From NCBI GenBank assembly GCA_029054245.1, contig JAIDFQ010000061.1:25013-89012 (forward strand): DNA of 64,000 bases. The letters are read 5' to 3'. This DNA comes from Lachnospiraceae bacterium (GTDB lineage: Bacteria > Bacillota > Clostridia > Lachnospirales > Lachnospiraceae). Within the stretch, counting starts at the first letter, position 1; the number at the start of each line of letters is the position of its first letter. Positions 44,532 to 53,113 of the stretch are shown in pieces. Made by a program: the position numbers and the translations under genes. The notes below the pieces were generated by a model. The model was not told where the DNA came from, ran no database searches, and worked only from the letters and a program-made list of their open reading frames with translations.

Positions 44532-45422
44532 CTACCATGCCCTCTCTTTGCTGATACTAATAATAAGCTCGCTCTTAATACCGTTCAGTTCAATGATATT
44601 CTCCGCATCCGGCACGCTGAAAGCCTCCGTCTGCTTTCCATCTTTCTCATAGAAAATGCTTGTGCCAATCCCTTTTGCAAGGGCAGTAAAAGCCACTCCC
44701 TCCGGAACATGGATTTTTGAAGTTGCCGACACTTGGTTGATCGCCACCTCTCCATTTAAGGAATGGCAGACCACCTCCATATCAAGGTTACAGTTGATCT
44801 CTACTGTTCCGGTAATGTCCTCAAGCATAACGTTTGGCGTCTTCGTGTCAAGTTCTATGCTGTCACATTCCAAAGAACGGATTTCCAACCTTTCCGCATT
44901 GACCGCACACTCAATTTTCCCGATATACGGCATCGGTATCTGGACAAAGATGCTGACTGATTCTTTTGCCGCTGCTTCTGTCACTCCGTTCCTACGGTTT
45001 ACATCTACATCAATCCGCTTTTTAATGTCGTCAATCCTGACCTTAAAATCGTTCTGAAGCGTGGGCATGGTATTGGATACAAGACGGACACGGATTTTTT
45101 CGCCCGCATATCCCTCCAGTATAAATTGTTTTGCGCCGCCAAACTTCATATCATAGCGTTTCGGTTCGTCGATATCGTACTCTGTGACACTCTCATAAAG
45201 ATACTCTGTCAGCTTTTTTGCCCCCTTATCATTCGAGAACAGCTCATCAATAGAAATATCAAACAGGGCAGAGATTGCCATAATGTTCTCTATGTCGGGA
45301 ATGCCCGCATCCGTTTCCCATTTTGTAACTGCCTGCCTTGATACGCCAAGTTTCTCCGCCAACTGTTCCTGTGACATACCTGCCTGTTTGCGGATAGATT
45401 TTAATTTCTCTGCAAATGTCAT
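44532..45422 (-). CDS. XRE-family regulator fused to a DUF4097-like beta domain
   Basis: The 296-residue protein starts with a 60-residue XRE helix-turn-helix (LKSIRKQAGMSQEQLAEKLG, VSRQAVTKWE). A linker leads to a C-terminal beta-helix-like region (about 95-290) with repeated short strands (VNAERLEIRSLECDSIELDT, ITGTVEINCNLDMEVV), as in DUF4097/toast-rack domains. The latter may bind a ligand or anchor a complex. It controls, by position, the coupled CPBP protease. Confidence 0.82.
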   Translation of the reverse strand: MTFAEKLKSIRKQAGMSQEQLAEKLGVSRQAVTKWETDAGIPDIENIMAISALFDISIDELFSNDKGAKKLTEYLYESVTEYDIDEPKRYDMKFGGAKQFILEGYAGEKIRVRLVSNTMPTLQNDFKVRIDDIKKRIDVDVNRRNGVTEAAAKESVSIFVQIPMPYIGKIECAVNAERLEIRSLECDSIELDTKTPNVMLEDITGTVEINCNLDMEVVCHSLNGEVAINQVSATSKIHVPEGVAFTALAKGIGTSIFYEKDGKQTEAFSVPDAENIIELNGIKSELIISISKERAW

Positions 45423-45777
45423 GTGAATCCTCCTTATTTTTCCTTCTTATTTTTTGATAGACCAAGTATAGGAAAGCGCATTTTGCATTGCAAGCAATCA
45501 GGAATTGCATTTCCGCTTTCTCTGCTACTTTGCGTGGCATTTCCCTAATTCATAAGAAACCTTTACGACATGAAAGAAGTTTCTTCTATTTATTGACCGT
45601 CTGCCTGTCTATGAAAGTCAAAAAAGTAAAAGGAACTTTTTGTTCCTTATATTTGCCATTAAATATGAATGATTTTATCTTTAACAAGTTCTGCACCCTC
45701 CCACATCGCTTTGTAGACTGACTGTCGGTTTAATGTTATCACTAAAAAAACACACTGTCAATCCTTTTTGCCGCCTG
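45423..45777. other. Spacer upstream of the XRE gene
   Basis: Includes the XRE-CPBP promoter region. A small perfect hairpin AAGGAAC-TTTTT-GTTCCTT lies at 45630-45648. No gene is recognised. Confidence 0.35.
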
Positions 45778-45886
45778 CTACATATCCTTAAAACTCATTC
45801 CCGACACATTTTCCTGCCCGTCTGTTTCTACGGGTTCAAAAACAAGATCGGTGGGTTCTATGTTGTGTGTTGCTGTCTTTGCTCAT
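45778..45886 (-). pseudogene. Frameshifted small element gene
   Basis: AAAGGAGCAGATTT precedes an ATG at 45886. After a few codons a single-base insertion shifts the frame. The second frame reads KTATHNIEPTDLVFEPVETD, then GQENVSGMSFKDM and TAG. The combined peptide would be about 35 residues. The family is unknown to me; the site and style match small genes of integrative elements. Confidence 0.4.
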
Positions 45887-45903
45887 AAATCTGCTCCTTT
45901 ACA

Positions 45904-45940
45904 ATAAAATAGAGCGCATAGATTTGTTTCTATACGCTCT
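45904..45940 (-). terminator. Intrinsic terminator downstream of the DUF6483 gene
   Basis: On the minus strand AGAGCGTATAG and CTATGCGCTCT form an 11-base stem (45911-45921 and 45930-45940 on the plus strand) followed by ATTTTATTG. It is homologous to 23885-23916, with one A-U pair replaced by G-C and one by G-U. Confidence 0.8.
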
Positions 45941-45977
45941 GACGCTGTATTACTTATTTTGTTATTAATGATAGTGC

Positions 45978-46361
45978 TTATATTTCTGACAGAAAAATTT
46001 CTGCCATTCCCGCTAATCCGTATCGAGATACCAATTCTTTTATACCTGATTTTATCTCATCTCGGCAAAAATCATTCTTCTGTAAAAAATCATCATCTTT
46101 GTCATTGAGATAAGAATAAAATAGCAGTGCCACCTCCAAATTTACCATATTGCTATCAGACGTCATATCGCATATCTGATTTTCAGCTTCGTTAATGTTC
46201 CCATTATCAACCATATCCAATAATTTTTCCAATGTGCCTTGGCTTTCTTTATCCTCCAATAAATCTTTAATAGGATTGTCGGTATCAATACGGAAAAGAA
46301 ACTTCAATATCGCACGTATCATTTCTTTTATCAGTCTTATAATATAATCCTGCTCAAACAC
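45978..46361 (-). CDS. DUF6483 family protein
   Basis: A 127-residue helical protein that fits DUF6483 (EQDYIIRLIKEMIRAILKFL start and a repeat-like helical middle). The start is GTG at 46361, 7 bases after AGGAG. Function unknown. It is followed by a terminator homologous to that of the Rpn-like gene in the transposon. Confidence 0.65.
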   Translation of the reverse strand: MFEQDYIIRLIKEMIRAILKFLFRIDTDNPIKDLLEDKESQGTLEKLLDMVDNGNINEAENQICDMTSDSNMVNLEVALLFYSYLNDKDDDFLQKNDFCRDEIKSGIKELVSRYGLAGMAEIFLSEI

Positions 46362-46405
46362 ATAAATGCTCCTTTCTGCATATACATTCTATCATGCAGA
46401 AAGTT

Positions 46406-46732
46406 TCAATTATTCATTCTGACTTTCTTAGCAATAATGGTATCTGTTTTTGGTAATCTAATGCTATGCGCCAACAACCGCAGACAAGCTATATATGCTA
46501 AAATTAAAAGCCATAAATTTAATATATTTTTACCTTTTTGTTTCTTCTGTACAGTAACCCTTGAAGATACTTCCTCAATTTCTTCCTTGTTCTCATTTGC
46601 AACAATCAAAGTTTTCAACTCGCCAAACAAACCATAGCTTGGCACATAAGTATATGAATTTATCGGTATTGTTACAAAAAGTGCAAAAAGAAGTAACAAC
46701 CTCATTAGACAATAGCTGTTTTTCCTTGTCAT
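46406..46732 (-). CDS. Hypothetical protein with two membrane segments, 108 residues
   Basis: An N-terminal helix or signal anchor (residues 8-24) is followed by a short outside region (YVPSYGLFGELKTLIV), a charged stretch and a second helix (72-88). I do not recognise it. GGAGAATGTAA precedes the ATG. It may be a small membrane component carried by a degraded element. Confidence 0.5.
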   Translation of the reverse strand: MTRKNSYCLMRLLLLFALFVTIPINSYTYVPSYGLFGELKTLIVANENKEEIEEVSSRVTVQKKQKGKNILNLWLLILAYIACLRLLAHSIRLPKTDTIIAKKVRMNN

Positions 46733-46769
46733 TTACATTCTCCAATCTGATTTTATATGGCTAATTCTA

Positions 46770-46832
46770 TCACATTCCTATTAAATTTTGTATTAAATTT
46801 TCCAAAATCTGCTGTTCCTGCTTTTTATTCAT
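46770..46832 (-). CDS. Possible 20-residue small protein
   Basis: MNKKQEQQILENLIQNLIGM is encoded right after CAGGAGGGCAAAGACC, an excellent ribosome site. It could be a microprotein, a leader peptide or the start of a truncated gene. The repeat GATTGATATGATTGA lies just upstream of its ribosome site. Confidence 0.4.
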   Translation of the reverse strand: MNKKQEQQILENLIQNLIGM

Positions 46833-46855
46833 GGTCTTTGCCCTCCTGTGATATG

Positions 46856-46870
46856 GATTGATATGATTGA
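46856..46870. repeat. 15-base repeat GATTGATATGATTGA, copy 3
   Basis: Identical to the two copies inside the Tn4451-like element, suggesting that 45.7-47.1 kb derives from a related element. Confidence 0.65.
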
Positions 46871-46951
46871 ATATATTTTTTATGTGGAGAAACGCAAACC
46901 TAGCATTAGAAAAGACGGCAAGCTAAAAAGCTCGCCGCCTCCCTGATATTC

Positions 46952-47041
46952 CTAAAACTGTACGAAAACAGTAACACCTTGAACAGTATTAGCAATTTTA
47001 ATTTCTGCTCCATGCAGGTCAAGAATTGTTTCCACACCATT
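46952..47041 (-). pseudogene. Histidine kinase C-terminal relic
   Basis: The frame NGVETILDLHGAEIKIANTV followed by QGVTVFVQF and TAG is the typical end of a sensor-kinase ATPase domain. Nothing of the rest of a kinase remains. Confidence 0.45.
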
Positions 47042-47100
47042 TCACCACTTCGCCATCCATGTTTCCATGCATTCCTGATAAACCTCACAAGCCATTAAAA

Positions 47101-47979
47101 CTATCTTCTCTGCCACAGTAGCATACTTTCCCAAAACGCAGCAGTCAGCTTTCCATTATCTTTCAGCCATGAGAGGTAGGAACGTACCGTGCTGCCAACT
47201 AACACATACTGTTCAAAATTCATGGAAAGCCCGTAGCCTTTAAACACTTCCTGCAAAATCCTCTCAAAGCACATCGGCTCCTTGCAGATAGACAAAATTC
47301 TTTCTGCCACCTCATGCACCTTATTCCTGTTATAACGGACTAATTCCTTCACATCAGCAGAGGCTTTTGCATGGGCGGGAACAAACATAGCTGCCTCCAT
47401 TTTCTCCACCTTGTCCAGCGTTTCCAGATATGCACCCACGTCATAAATGAAAGAAACAGCATACTTCTCCAGCGTCTCCCTGCTACTGATGCAGTCCGCA
47501 AGGAACACCACACCGTCCGGCATATGGAATCCCACCATGTCAAAGAAATGCCCTGGCAATGGTATCACCTCAATCTCTATCGGGAAACTTTCATCTGTAA
47601 AATCCATCACATCGCTTTCCTGCGCCATCAGGAACTTGTGCCGCAAATCCTTACACGGATAACCACCGTAAAGGAATGAAGGCTCCAAGACCGGATATTT
47701 TGTAAAAGCCGCTTCAATGCCGCCAGAAAAAATCTTACATCCTGTCTGTCCCTGTAGGTAACGGTTGCCGCCGATATGGTCTGCGTTGGAATGGGTATTC
47801 AGTATGGCCGTCAGATGCCAGCCGTTCTTATCCAGAATCTGCCTGACTTTCCTCCCTGCATCCTTATCATTCCCGCTGTCAACCAGATAGACATTATCCT
47901 TGTCCGCAACATAAATCCCTATCTTCGCCGGACAGTTTATGTAATAGCATTTCTCACTGAGCTGTATCAATTCATACAT
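47101..47979 (-). CDS. MBL-fold metallo-hydrolase
   Basis: A 292-residue metallo-beta-lactamase-fold enzyme. The metal motif reads THSNADHIGG, with Asn where the second His of HxHxDH usually sits. LPGHFFD and the bridging Asp in VFLADCISS follow, then a C-terminal helical domain with winged-helix character (VRSYLSWLKDNGKLTA). Such proteins hydrolyse thioesters, lactones or similar substrates. It ends near the histidine kinase relic and is preceded by the XRE-cupin gene, its likely regulator. Confidence 0.85.
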   Translation of the reverse strand: MYELIQLSEKCYYINCPAKIGIYVADKDNVYLVDSGNDKDAGRKVRQILDKNGWHLTAILNTHSNADHIGGNRYLQGQTGCKIFSGGIEAAFTKYPVLEPSFLYGGYPCKDLRHKFLMAQESDVMDFTDESFPIEIEVIPLPGHFFDMVGFHMPDGVVFLADCISSRETLEKYAVSFIYDVGAYLETLDKVEKMEAAMFVPAHAKASADVKELVRYNRNKVHEVAERILSICKEPMCFERILQEVFKGYGLSMNFEQYVLVGSTVRSYLSWLKDNGKLTAAFWESMLLWQRR

Positions 47980-47993
47980 TTTCGTTTTCTCCT

Positions 47994-48551
47994 TTAATTG
48001 TTCGGGTAAAAGATTACATTATAAGCAGTGCAGGTTTTGTCTGAAACACTATGATATGCGTGAGAAATGTCCGCCCCAAACCGAATGGACTGCTTTTCCT
48101 GCAACACCACTTCCTTTCCGCCTATTACCATTTTCAGCGTTCCATGCACCAGGAAGACATACTCCTCCACGCCCGCCACATGGGGAAGTGATTCATGGCG
48201 CACACCTGCATCAAACTCAATATAAAAAACTTCCAAATTTCTTACCGGGTCAAATGGGAACAGCGGATATGCCCTCATTCCGCCGCTTTCCTCTGTGATT
48301 ATCTCCCTTTCGCCAAGCTCGGCAACCATATATTCTGCTTCCTCCTTCTTGCAGAAGAAGGATAACGGTATTTTCAGCCCTGTTGAAATCTTCCATAATA
48401 TATTGATGGTGGGCGAGGACTGCCCGCGCTCGATCTGCCCCAACATGGGCTTGCTGACGCCTGTCAGTTCCGCAACCTCGTCCAGCGTGAGCTGCCTTGT
48501 GTTCCGTATCTCTTTCAGCCGTTCTCCTATCTTCAATGAATTTTGCTCCAT
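47994..48551 (-). CDS. XRE-cupin transcriptional regulator
   Basis: The 185-residue protein has an N-terminal helix-turn-helix (LKEIRNTRQLTLDEVAELTG, VSKPMLGQIERGQSSPTI) and a C-terminal cupin (HESLPHVAGVEEYVFLVHGT). Members regulate amino-acid or polyamine pathways depending on a small ligand. It is encoded 14 bases upstream of the MBL-fold gene and on the same strand, so it probably regulates it. Confidence 0.87.
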   Translation of the reverse strand: MEQNSLKIGERLKEIRNTRQLTLDEVAELTGVSKPMLGQIERGQSSPTINILWKISTGLKIPLSFFCKKEEAEYMVAELGEREIITEESGGMRAYPLFPFDPVRNLEVFYIEFDAGVRHESLPHVAGVEEYVFLVHGTLKMVIGGKEVVLQEKQSIRFGADISHAYHSVSDKTCTAYNVIFYPNN

Positions 48552-48650
48552 GAATCCTCCTTCTGTTTGTTTTTACATATGAAATATATTATAACATACA
48601 CATTTGCAAAAAAAAAGAGACTGAACAGCCCCTTTTTTTATTTATCACTT

Positions 48651-48895
48651 TCACGTTACACTTTTAAAACATCCACACTCTTCTCTCTGATTTTCGTCCT
48701 TTTCTGCAATCAACTTCCCCCCCAACAACCTCTCGATTCGTTTTTTATCTATACAACTTCCATGCAAAATACCAACTTCCTGAAGATTAATTTGCTCTTC
48801 TAGTTCTTTTGTGTTTCGTTGTGTTTTGGAATACAAATCAGCAAAGCTGAATAATAATCGGGGATATCTGTTCTTCTACTAACACTTAAAATCAT
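48651..48895 (-). pseudogene. DUF1848 gene reduced to both ends
   Basis: From ATG 48893-48895 the frame reads ILSVSRRTDIPDYYSALL, the exact start type of DUF1848 proteins. A second frame continues LHGSCIDKKRIERLLGGKL, then NQREECGCFKSV, the Cys-rich end of the same family. The whole middle (over 150 residues, normally about 300 in all) is missing and the frame is shifted. Confidence 0.65.
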
Positions 48896-49001
48896 CAAAA
48901 CACCTCTCTTATATTGTATACTTTTACAGTCATCTCAACTGCCTCACCTCATATGAAATGTTTTATTATCCATAATCCCTGTTGATATCCGTTTACTTGT
49001 T

Positions 49002-49439
49002 TTATCGGTCAAAATCCGTAAATTTGTTCGCAATTCCTATCTCAAACCAAACCTTAATGTATTCAGCCAGCACGGGAACTATCTTTTTGATTTCTATACC
49101 AGAGGTATTTATGCACAAATGATGATTTGAACGTGTATTTCTTTTTGCACCTGTATAAAACACCCGGTGCTTTGCACGTTCTTTATCCACCTCCCGTATC
49201 TTACGTTCAAGCTCCACGTGGGTGAGATTTTCATCTTTTGGTGCACGCTCTATACACCGTTTTATCTTTGTGTCCATGTCGGCATACACAAAAATATTAA
49301 ACGGACTATACTCTTTCAAAATTACGTCTGCACAGCGTCCGATCAAGATACAGTCCCCTTGATCTGCAAAGTTTTTAATGATTTTCTGCTGCTCAACAGC
49401 GATTGCTACAGCCTGCTTTGTAACAGGGTGCGGGGTCAT
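49002..49439 (-). pseudogene. Cytidylate kinase-like protein without its P-loop
   Basis: The 145-codon frame matches the C-terminal two thirds of the cytidylate-kinase-like family: GDCILIGRCADVILKEYSPF, FVYADMDTKIKRCIERAP, HHLCINTSGI and IVPVLAEYIKVWF. The first 65 or so residues with the ATP-binding GREFGSGG loop are gone. The start at 49439 lacks a ribosome site. It is almost certainly inactive. Confidence 0.6.
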
Positions 49440-49936
49440 AGTGAAACAACGCCCTATTTTCCCTTATCGTATCCCTTGTATTATATCTTCCCACAGGGCA
49501 TTACAAACTCTGATAAGGGAAAAAATGAATATTATTCTTGAGGAAATGGTGGCAACTGGTTATTCACAGCCAGGAACATTGACCTAAAACGCAAGCCTAT
49601 GTTCAAACCGCACAAATGCCATAAAACACAGATTACTGACCGGTCTGTTTTTGCTGGTCGGACTTATGCGGATTTTCAGTCATCGACCCCTGACGTTCAT
49701 GTGGAAATGTACACCGTCCACTTCGGCTCACCCACGCATCCCGGAATACCCTCACAGCTTGTGTTCGAACAGGCTGTGGGCATCGGTGCCCTGCTGTGCA
49801 TATTCGCGGCCCGATCCGGCAGGCCGCCATATATGTACAGATTATTTTAAATCATTTATTCACAATCCAAAAGCAAAGAAGATCAAATTCCTTTGCCATG
49901 AGATTCCTTGCTTCTTTATCTCCTCTGATCCGGACT
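49440..49936. other. 497-base gap, coding origin unclear
   Basis: Overlapping frames on both strands, the longest 83 codons (49599-49850, plus), are more GC-rich than the surroundings. None matches a family I know. A minus-strand frame ending GEPKWTVYIST is protein-like but interrupted. Possibly decayed accessory DNA. Confidence 0.3.
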
Positions 49937-50692
49937 TTACTTCAGACTGTTATATGTTCCATCGTCTACCGCTTCCAGCCACTCATTGGAACCGTTCTCA
50001 CCAGGAACTTCAACCGCCAGATGCGAAAACCAGCTGTCTTTTGCCGCACCGTGCCAGTGCTTTACACCGACCTAGATATTGACAACATCTCCGGGGCGGA
50101 GTTCCTGCGCCTCTTTTCCTTCTTCCTGGTAATACCCACGCCCTGCAACACAGACCAGAATCTGCCCGCCACCTTTATCCGCATGGTGGATATGCCAGTT
50201 GTTGCGGCATCCCGGCTCAAATGTCACATTGAAAATCCCAACCTGTGATGTGGAAAGCGGGGCAAGGAAACTTCGTCCGGTAAAATACTGTGCAAAGCCA
50301 TCATTAGGCTTGCCGATAGGAAACACCATCTCCGCCGCATGGGCTGCTTTTGCATCCTCACCTGCCGTCTCATCTTTCCACACATCCTTTGCCAGACGGA
50401 ACACCGCCCAGCCCTTTGGCCATCCTGCATAAAAAGCGGCATGGGTGATGATCGCTGCGGCTTCCGCTTTCGTCACGCCATGTGCCTTTGCATTTTCCAG
50501 ATGGTAAATCAGCGAAGAATCCGTAATACCAGAAGACATCAGCGCCACCATCGTTACAATGCAGCGTGTTTTCAAGTCAATATCCTGAGTGTTCCAGTTT
50601 TCCCCAAACAACACATCGTCATTATAATGCGCAAATTCCGGTGCGAAGTCGCCTAACTGCATCTTTCCTGCTGTCTGTACAATTTTCTCCAT
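49937..50692 (-). pseudogene. Carboxymuconolactone decarboxylase-cupin fusion with in-frame amber codon
   Basis: An AhpD/CMD-like domain (about 25-105, with CIVTMVALMSSGITDSSLIY and AAIITHAAFYAGWP) is joined to a cupin (about 120-250; NNWHIHHADKGGGQILVCVA). The frame is broken by TAG at 50072-50074, right after LRPGDVVNI, and then continues without shift: VGVKHWHGAAKDSWFSHLAV to TAA at 49937-49939. The second metal-binding part of the cupin (HWHG) lies beyond the amber codon. A full product would be 251 residues. It is followed upstream by an aldo/keto reductase gene, a usual partner. Confidence 0.7.
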
Positions 50693-50711
50693 TGTCTTAT
50701 CCTCCTATCAT

Positions 50712-51722
50712 TTATACCACATTTCCTGCTTTTTGTTTGCCGTTCTGTGCCATAACGCCCGCAAGGGCATGGGGAACATACAACTCCTCCAAATAACAGA
50801 TCTCGGCTTTTGTCAGTTCCAACTCCACCGCTTTTACCGCGCCATCCACATGGGAAATTTTTGTCGCTCCCACCACAGGCGCTGTCACCTTCGTCAGAAG
50901 CCACGCAAGAGAAACCTCCGTCATGGAAACACACCTTTTTTCTGCGATTTCTTCTACACGCTGTATAATCCTTCCGTCAACCTCCGCCGTATCGTCATAT
51001 TTGAACCGCGCATAAACGTCCTGTTCCAGCCGCTTTGAAGTTTCTCCGGGGTGGCGGGACAACCTTCCGCTTGCCAACGCACTGTATGGTGTCATGGCAA
51101 TATTTTCTGAATCACAGAAAGGCGCCATTTCCCGTTCTTCCTCACGGGCAATCAGGTTATAATGCCCCTGGATGGATACAAACTCCGCAAACCCCTGTGA
51201 CCTTGCATAGTAATTCGCCTTGGCAAGCTGCCACGCAAAACAATTGGAAATACCAATATAACGAACCTTTCCTGCCTTGACGACATTGTTAAGCCCCTCC
51301 ATAATCTCCTCCATCGGGGTATGGTAATCCCACATATGGCAAATGTAGAGATCGACATAATCCATGCCGAGATTTTCAAGGCTCTTATTCAGGTAATTTC
51401 GAATGTGCTGCTGCCCGCTGACCCCAGAATCAATTTCCTCCTGTGTACGCGGAGTAAACTTTGTGGCAATCACATATTCATCACGCTTTGCAAAATCCCG
51501 GAGTGCCTTCCCGACAAACTGCTCACTGGTTCCATTCTGATAGGCAATCGCCGTATCATAAAAATTGATGCCAAGCTCCAGACCATGCTTTATAATCTCC
51601 CTCGTCCGGCTTTCATCCACCGTCCAGCTATGCTGTCCGGCAGCCGCATCGCCAAATCCCATACACCCCATACAAATGCGAGACACTTTCAAATCCGATT
51701 TTCCTAAATTTGTATACTTCAT
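50712..51722 (-). CDS. Aldo/keto reductase
   Basis: The 336-residue NADPH-dependent reductase has the AKR signatures: GINFYDTAIAYQNG with the catalytic Tyr, VIATKFTPR with the Lys, LYICHMWDYHTP with the His, and the cofactor-binding ISNCFAWQL, then ATKISHV. It reduces aldehydes or ketones in the cytosol. It sits in one gene row with flavodoxin, AKR and CMD-cupin genes, most of which are broken here; this one looks intact. Confidence 0.9.
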   Translation of the reverse strand: MKYTNLGKSDLKVSRICMGCMGFGDAAAGQHSWTVDESRTREIIKHGLELGINFYDTAIAYQNGTSEQFVGKALRDFAKRDEYVIATKFTPRTQEEIDSGVSGQQHIRNYLNKSLENLGMDYVDLYICHMWDYHTPMEEIMEGLNNVVKAGKVRYIGISNCFAWQLAKANYYARSQGFAEFVSIQGHYNLIAREEEREMAPFCDSENIAMTPYSALASGRLSRHPGETSKRLEQDVYARFKYDDTAEVDGRIIQRVEEIAEKRCVSMTEVSLAWLLTKVTAPVVGATKISHVDGAVKAVELELTKAEICYLEELYVPHALAGVMAQNGKQKAGNVV

Positions 51723-51755
51723 TGTTTTCCTTTCTGCCGTTGTCAGCTACTGTAT

Positions 51756-52118
51756 TTATAACATTTTTCCTGTTTTTGACATTTTTCCTTTCCTCAACTC
51801 ATAATCCGCTGCGTCGGCATAATCATAAGCGGGATTGATGCTGAACATCAGCATATCCAAAATTCCCATATCCAGTACTTTACTTACAAGCTCTGGCGTA
51901 TGGGAAGAAAGACCGATATGCCTACCCTTTATCGCGTGCCCATAGGCCGCAAAAGGCTTTGCTTCCGACGATGCCATATCAAAAAAATTAATGCCGTTCT
52001 CAATGGCTGCATCCATGATTTCCTCAATTTCCTTTTCGCTTGAAGCCTGAATAGAACTGGTGCCAATCCCCAAAACACTGATCTGCTCCGCACCTTTCGG
52101 CAATTTACGGTATTGCAT
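51756..52118 (-). pseudogene. Second aldo/keto reductase with its middle deleted
   Basis: The N-terminus (QYRKLPKGAEQISVLGIGTS, ENGINFFDMASSEAKPF) and a later block (HIGLSSHTPELVSKVLDMGI, LMFSINPAYDY) are joined directly as GHAIKGR-HIGLSS. About 80 residues with the catalytic Lys and His are missing, and the C-terminal half with the ferredoxin-like part is lost. GGGAGGAAAAAATTC precedes the ATG, so it may still be translated. Confidence 0.65.
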
Positions 52119-52132
52119 GAATTTTTTCCTCC

Positions 52133-52420
52133 CTAATATCCGATTTCTTCTAGCCAGTTATTAATTGTTTCCTGACATTCCGGGATGTCATCCCGGTACA
52201 CCCCCAACACATTGGTTTCTATTTCACTGTCCGGCAGTACCGCAGAAATATCCTTCACGCTGGATGCCAGTCCACCCGTTCCATGGGAACAGAACAGCAC
52301 CACCTTTTGCCACTGAGATCATTTTCCTCCAAAAAGGAAAACACAGCCGTCGGCGCACTGTACCACCAATTCGGAAAGTCTTCTGTCAAGTAAGGACTAA
52401 AGTACTTTTTCGCTTTCATT
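52133..52420 (-). pseudogene. Flavodoxin relic with frameshift
   Basis: One frame reads FPNWWYSAPTAVFSFLEEND. After the loss of one A in GGCAAAAGG, the other frame goes on VVLFCSHGTGGLASSVKDIS, then LGVYRDDIPE and stops at 52133-52135. This is the C-terminal part of a flavodoxin; the FMN-phosphate-binding N-terminus is missing. Confidence 0.6.
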
Positions 52421-52652
52421 ATATCCTTAAATCCCGCAGTATGGAATTCATAAAAAGTTATATAATTGCAACCTAAAAGTTAATACCATCAAGAAGCGAT
52501 TGCACCTCTCAATCTATCTTACCTTTTACCGCTGAATGTTTAATACTTATTTTAACTTCTTTACCAAGCATTCTTTCAAGTCTTTTGTAAATGTTCTTTA
52601 CTTCTATCAGCATAGCCGCCACTCTCCCGTTCATATTAAGACCAATAATATT
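52421..52652. other. Spacer at the end of the BREX operon
   Basis: About 230 AT-rich bases with no recognisable gene or clear terminator. Confidence 0.3.
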
Positions 52653-52970
52653 TCATCTCCTCAAAATCAGAGCTACTGCTTCTTTTAAATCATCACTAAA
52701 TTCTTCTAGGTCATTCATTGAAATAACTTTATCATTAGTCAGTCCTGCAATGTCCCAAAATATGTCAGATTTTCTTAACTCAATACAGACACCTGGCGTT
52801 TTCCGATCTCTCTTAATCCTTTTCTCTATCTCCCAAAACTTGGTGGATGCAGGCAAGTCGCTACATAAATAGTCCCCATATTCCTTTACCAGCTTCCCTA
52901 TATAATGTTCCTGCCATCCACCAATTTTCTCCCTATATAATTTCCAGCCCCTTTTTGAAGGCTCAACCAT
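52653..52970 (-). CDS. Conserved hypothetical protein, 105 residues
   Basis: A basic, helical soluble protein (KRGWKLYREKIGGWQEHYIG start; LEEFSDDLKEAVALIL end). I have seen similar small proteins in Clostridia, often misnamed multidrug transporter; there is no membrane segment here. GGAGGAG lies 11 bases before the ATG. It follows the AlbA_2 gene by about 140 bases on the same strand and may be the last gene of the BREX operon or independent. Confidence 0.6.
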   Translation of the reverse strand: MVEPSKRGWKLYREKIGGWQEHYIGKLVKEYGDYLCSDLPASTKFWEIEKRIKRDRKTPGVCIELRKSDIFWDIAGLTNDKVISMNDLEEFSDDLKEAVALILRR

Positions 52971-53113
52971 TTTTCATTTTCTCCTCCTAAGCATTAAATG
53001 TAATCATATATATACCAATCAAATGCTGATTTTTGTCTTATACATAACAAATCCCAGACCGCAATTTGAGTAAAATATTTATCCCATTGGCACATTTCGC
53101 ATCATTCCCTACT

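Noticed and set aside
45259..45540. 93-codon minus-strand frame over the XRE start
   Set aside because: It overlaps the start and promoter of the XRE-DUF4097 gene in another frame and lacks a ribosome site.
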